Shown: one piece after another, positions 61,573-64,000 of the stretch | Layout of the letters: each line of letters starts with the position of its first letter | How positions within the stretch are numbered: position 1 is the stretch's first letter | NCBI GenBank assembly: GCA_943846735.1 | Contig: OX044364.1 | Span: 372,001 to 436,000 of the forward strand | DNA length: 64,000 nt | Direction: 5' to 3' | Source of the DNA: CAJQLB01 sp905479065 | GTDB lineage: Bacteria > Bacteroidota > Bacteroidia > Flavobacteriales > Flavobacteriaceae | The notes under the pieces: generated by a model | Database searches by the model: none | Told to the model about the DNA's origin: nothing | What the model saw: the letters and a program-made list of their open reading frames with translations, nothing else | Made by a program: the position numbers and the translations under genes

Positions 61573-62946
61573 ATGGCAAAGACACCAAGTATTCCAAAAG
61601 GGACTAGAGACTTTAATCCACAAGAGGTAGCAAAACGTAATTATATAAGAAATACCATTACGTCAAGCTTTCAGCATTTTGGATTTCAACCTATAGAAAC
61701 ACCAAGTTTTGAAAACTACGATACCTTAATGGGAAAATATGGTGATGAGGGAGATCGGTTAATTTTTAAAATATTAAATTCCGGTGATTATTTGAGTAAA
61801 GTTGATTCAGCTCTTTATGAATCGAAAAATTCTAATTTTTTAACTTCTAAAATTGCTGACAAGGCGTTAAGATATGACTTGACTGTGCCGTTTGCTCGTT
61901 ATGTGGTTCAGCATCAAAATGACATAAGTTTTCCATTTAAACGATATCAAGTACAGCCCGTATGGCGAGCAGATAGACCACAAAAAGGACGTTTTCGTGA
62001 ATTTTACCAGTGTGATGCTGATGTTGTAGGCTCTAAAAGTTTACTACAAGAGGTTGAATTTATTCAATTATATGATGATGTTTTTGATAAATTGGGATTA
62101 AAACATGTTACAGTAAATATCAACAACAGAAAAATCTTATCGGGTATAGCCCAAGTTATTGGTGCCCAAGAAAAATTAATAGATTTTACAGTAGCACTTG
62201 ACAAATTAGATAAAATAGGTGAGGAGAAAGTAAAGCAAGAAATGCTAAACAAAGGCATAGATCAAAAAGGTATTGATAAATTGCAGCCCTTGTTTGAATT
62301 GCAAGGTTCCTTTGATGCTCAAATTGACAATCTCAAAATAATGCTTGCAAGTTCTGAGGAAGGACTTGAAGGTATTAAAGAGCTCAGTTTTATTTATTCT
62401 GTAATTAATTCTATTGGCTTAAAGTCCATATCTCTGCGATTAAACTTGACGCTGGCACGTGGTTTAAATTACTACACTGGTGCAATTTTTGAAGTGTCCC
62501 CGCCGCCCAGTGTCACCATTGGTTCCATTGGGGGTGGAGGTAGGTATGATGACCTCACAGGTATTTTTGGACTGAAAAATGTTAGTGGTGTTGGTATTAG
62601 CTTTGGTTTGGATAGAATTTATTTAGTTTTAGAGGAATTGAATTTATTTCCTAAAACTGTTTCAAATAATACTGATGTATTATTTATCAATTTTGGTGAC
62701 AAAGAAGCACTATTTGCTTTGAAGACAATCAATATGTTGAGACAGAAAGGTTTTAATGTTGAATTATATCCTGATAAGGTTAAAATGAAAAAGCAAATGA
62801 CCTATGCAAACAAAAGAAATATCCCTTTTGTGGTTTTGATTGGTGACGAGGAACTGAAAACAGAAACTTTTGCTCTAAAAAAGATGATTTCCGGAGAGCA
62901 AACTAAATGTAATTTCTCTGAAATGATTGATCTTATTAAGAAATAA
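61573..62946 (+). CDS. hisS: Histidyl-tRNA synthetase
   Basis: A 457-residue class II synthetase. PKGTRDFNPQEVAKR opens the protein; class II motif 1 follows near residue 35-60; motif 2 is in FKRYQVQPVWRADRPQKGR near 118; the histidine-specific LARGLNYYTGAIFEV is near 293 and motif 3 is GVGISFGLDR near 337. A C-terminal anticodon-binding domain (about 365-457) has LFINFGDKEALFALK. It attaches His to tRNA(His). Length is near the usual 420-460. Confidence 0.95.
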   Translation: MAKTPSIPKGTRDFNPQEVAKRNYIRNTITSSFQHFGFQPIETPSFENYDTLMGKYGDEGDRLIFKILNSGDYLSKVDSALYESKNSNFLTSKIADKALRYDLTVPFARYVVQHQNDISFPFKRYQVQPVWRADRPQKGRFREFYQCDADVVGSKSLLQEVEFIQLYDDVFDKLGLKHVTVNINNRKILSGIAQVIGAQEKLIDFTVALDKLDKIGEEKVKQEMLNKGIDQKGIDKLQPLFELQGSFDAQIDNLKIMLASSEEGLEGIKELSFIYSVINSIGLKSISLRLNLTLARGLNYYTGAIFEVSPPPSVTIGSIGGGGRYDDLTGIFGLKNVSGVGISFGLDRIYLVLEELNLFPKTVSNNTDVLFINFGDKEALFALKTINMLRQKGFNVELYPDKVKMKKQMTYANKRNIPFVVLIGDEELKTETFALKKMISGEQTKCNFSEMIDLIKK

Positions 62947-62952
62947 ATCTCT

Positions 62953-64000
62953 CTACTTTACGATTATTTTTTTAGAAGCTATTCCACTTGAAGTGTTTAA
63001 TTTAATGATGTAAGCACCTGAACTTAATTCATTTAGTCTTATTTCTTGATAATTTTGATTTGAAACAATTTTAATATTTTGAATCGATTGACCTAAAAGA
63101 TTCATCACTTGTAAAGCATTAATGTCTTTGTATAATGGATTTACAATGACAATACTTTTTATATTATTTGAGTAATAAACATCAACATTATCAGTAAGGA
63201 CTTTATTGGTAATGTTTAATGTATTTTGATTACTAAATGTAATTTCAAAACGTTCTAAATATTCTCCAGCTGGCAGAAAGATATCATAATTTTGTTCAGA
63301 TAAGTTGTGATAAATATTTAATATTTTATCGTGAAGATATACACTTGTTTCTTCAGGGGCATTCGTCAATGCATCCAAAACAAAACTATTTAGACCGTCA
63401 GAGTCAGTGTAAACACCAATGGGGAGAATCGTTTGGTTATCAATGAGGTCAGTCCCTTGTATCGCAAATCTTTGGTCATTAATTAACCAAAACATATCAT
63501 CTAACTGTGTTTCCTGCATCATCCCATCGTACCCCCAATCAATACCAGTAGAAGCATTACTATCTTCTGTAACGAGTAATTGTCTTCTGATCGTGTTAGT
63601 TGAGTTAAACCCAATTCTTATTTTTAGTCGAGTATCTTCTGAGGTTGTTACATTATTTGCTTGATTGTTCGCGTTAGGTGTGATTTCTGAATCACTGAAT
63701 TCATCATTCATTTCTACAAATGTTGAATTTCCACTACTTTCTTTATGAAATATTCTTTGACCGTTATTAAAGTTAATAGTACCTCCATCTTCATCCCCCA
63801 AGACAAAAAAACCTTGGCTAACAGGAATATAGTTGCCTGGTAATTTAATTGGTGTTCCGCCGGTACCTACCTCTGGATGATTTGATCCTTCTGTGGCAGC
63901 AGTTGTGGCCCCAGATAAATTTAGCAAATGGTATCCACCCTGATATTCTCTAAGCACATGTGAACCACCTCCCCAATGTTCCCAAAAATACAAGGTTCCT
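62953..64000 (-). CDS. C-terminal part of a T9SS-exported protein
   Basis: The frame is open through the right window edge: the TTG at 63993 is an internal Leu in GTLYFWEHW, not a start. About 349 residues are visible. Most of it is beta-rich with Asn, Thr and Gly (GTPIKLPGNYIPVSQGFFVLG near visible residue 48), and the last 75 residues are a type A sorting domain ending in YIIKLNTSSGIASKKIIVK. The family of the missing N-terminus is not known; the part seen resembles the tail of large Flavobacterial surface proteins. It converges on hisS with 6 bases between stops. Confidence 0.8.
   Translation of the reverse strand, partial: GTLYFWEHWGGGSHVLREYQGGYHLLNLSGATTAATEGSNHPEVGTGGTPIKLPGNYIPVSQGFFVLGDEDGGTINFNNGQRIFHKESSGNSTFVEMNDEFSDSEITPNANNQANNVTTSEDTRLKIRIGFNSTNTIRRQLLVTEDSNASTGIDWGYDGMMQETQLDDMFWLINDQRFAIQGTDLIDNQTILPIGVYTDSDGLNSFVLDALTNAPEETSVYLHDKILNIYHNLSEQNYDIFLPAGEYLERFEITFSNQNTLNITNKVLTDNVDVYYSNNIKSIVIVNPLYKDINALQVMNLLGQSIQNIKIVSNQNYQEIRLNELSSGAYIIKLNTSSGIASKKIIVK

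Noticed and set aside
1..64000. Defence islands, prophage, IS elements, CRISPR arrays, secondary-metabolite clusters
   Set aside because: No transposase, integrase, Cas, restriction or toxin-antitoxin family, no regularly spaced repeats, and the genes are overwhelmingly core functions with uniform base composition.

Overview
The window is a gene-dense, AT-rich stretch of chromosome from a member of the Bacteroidota, almost certainly family Flavobacteriaceae. The evidence is: three proteins with C-terminal type IX secretion (T9SS) sorting domains; families largely confined to this group (DUF4294, DUF4199, DUF4252, DUF4268, DUF6495, the alternative GlmU family); promoter elements of the Bacteroidetes type (TTTG about 19 nt before TAnnTTTG); almost no Shine-Dalgarno sequences before start codons; and a zinc-independent type B L31. 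I see no prophage, insertion sequence, CRISPR array, tRNA or rRNA. About 70 genes are packed with short gaps, 1-base overlaps or zero-gap junctions, and no stretch over 300 bases lacks a gene.

Layout. 1-9.9 kb: the 3' part of a glutamate carboxypeptidase II-like peptidase, a Bcr/CflA-type MFS exporter, a PrsW/Nudix pair, an M42 aminopeptidase, a DUF4294 protein and hemolysin III, a ZIP transporter and two methyltransferases. 9.9-18.3 kb: sirtuin, TrmH, a DEAD-box helicase with a structured leader and a long basic tail, RdgB, a secreted multidomain endonuclease I, an RsmB-like rRNA methyltransferase, and a 5'-truncated SCO1/SenC gene whose copper motif is encoded upstream of any usable start. 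18.3-21.2 kb: a Ycf48-like lipoprotein and an ECF sigma/membrane protein/periplasmic protein operon, followed by a gap of about 290 bp with two tandem hairpins. 21.2-26.4 kb: a minus-strand block of ABC exporter, phosphosugar mutase, GT2 glycosyltransferase and DUF4199. 26.5-36.2 kb: L31, alternative GlmU, MtaB, acetyltransferase, hydrolase, lytic transglycosylase, TPR protein, L34 (a 53-codon gene), CarB without its allosteric domain, and a secreted cupredoxin.

36.2-42.8 kb: RmuC, then a complete vitamin B12 uptake locus: btuF-btuC-btuD-like genes on the minus strand and a TonB-dependent BtuB-like receptor on the plus strand behind a cobalamin riboswitch. BtuB would move cobalamin across the outer membrane, the lipoprotein would capture it, and the ABC transporter would import it. 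42.8-46.6 kb: an S41 protease and a second ECF sigma operon (sigma, membrane protein, two DUF4252 proteins) with a good candidate autoregulated ECF promoter. 46.6-53.6 kb: PurB, a haem-binding protein, a glycosyltransferase, a cupin lipoprotein, an acyl-CoA ligase/SGNH hydrolase pair, a short hibernation factor and RlmH. 53.8-62.9 kb: nadC-yihY-priA, a LytTR response regulator, rpsF-rpsR-rplI, a GDPD lipoprotein, DUF6495 and hisS. The window ends in the C-terminal part of another T9SS cargo.

Overall this is core chromosome. I found no obviously new defence or mobile system. The items most worth a second look are the broken SCO gene, the tandem-hairpin intergenic region at 21.1-21.2 kb, the ECF promoter at 44.3 kb, the DEAD-box leader, the short CarB and the zinc-less sirtuin.
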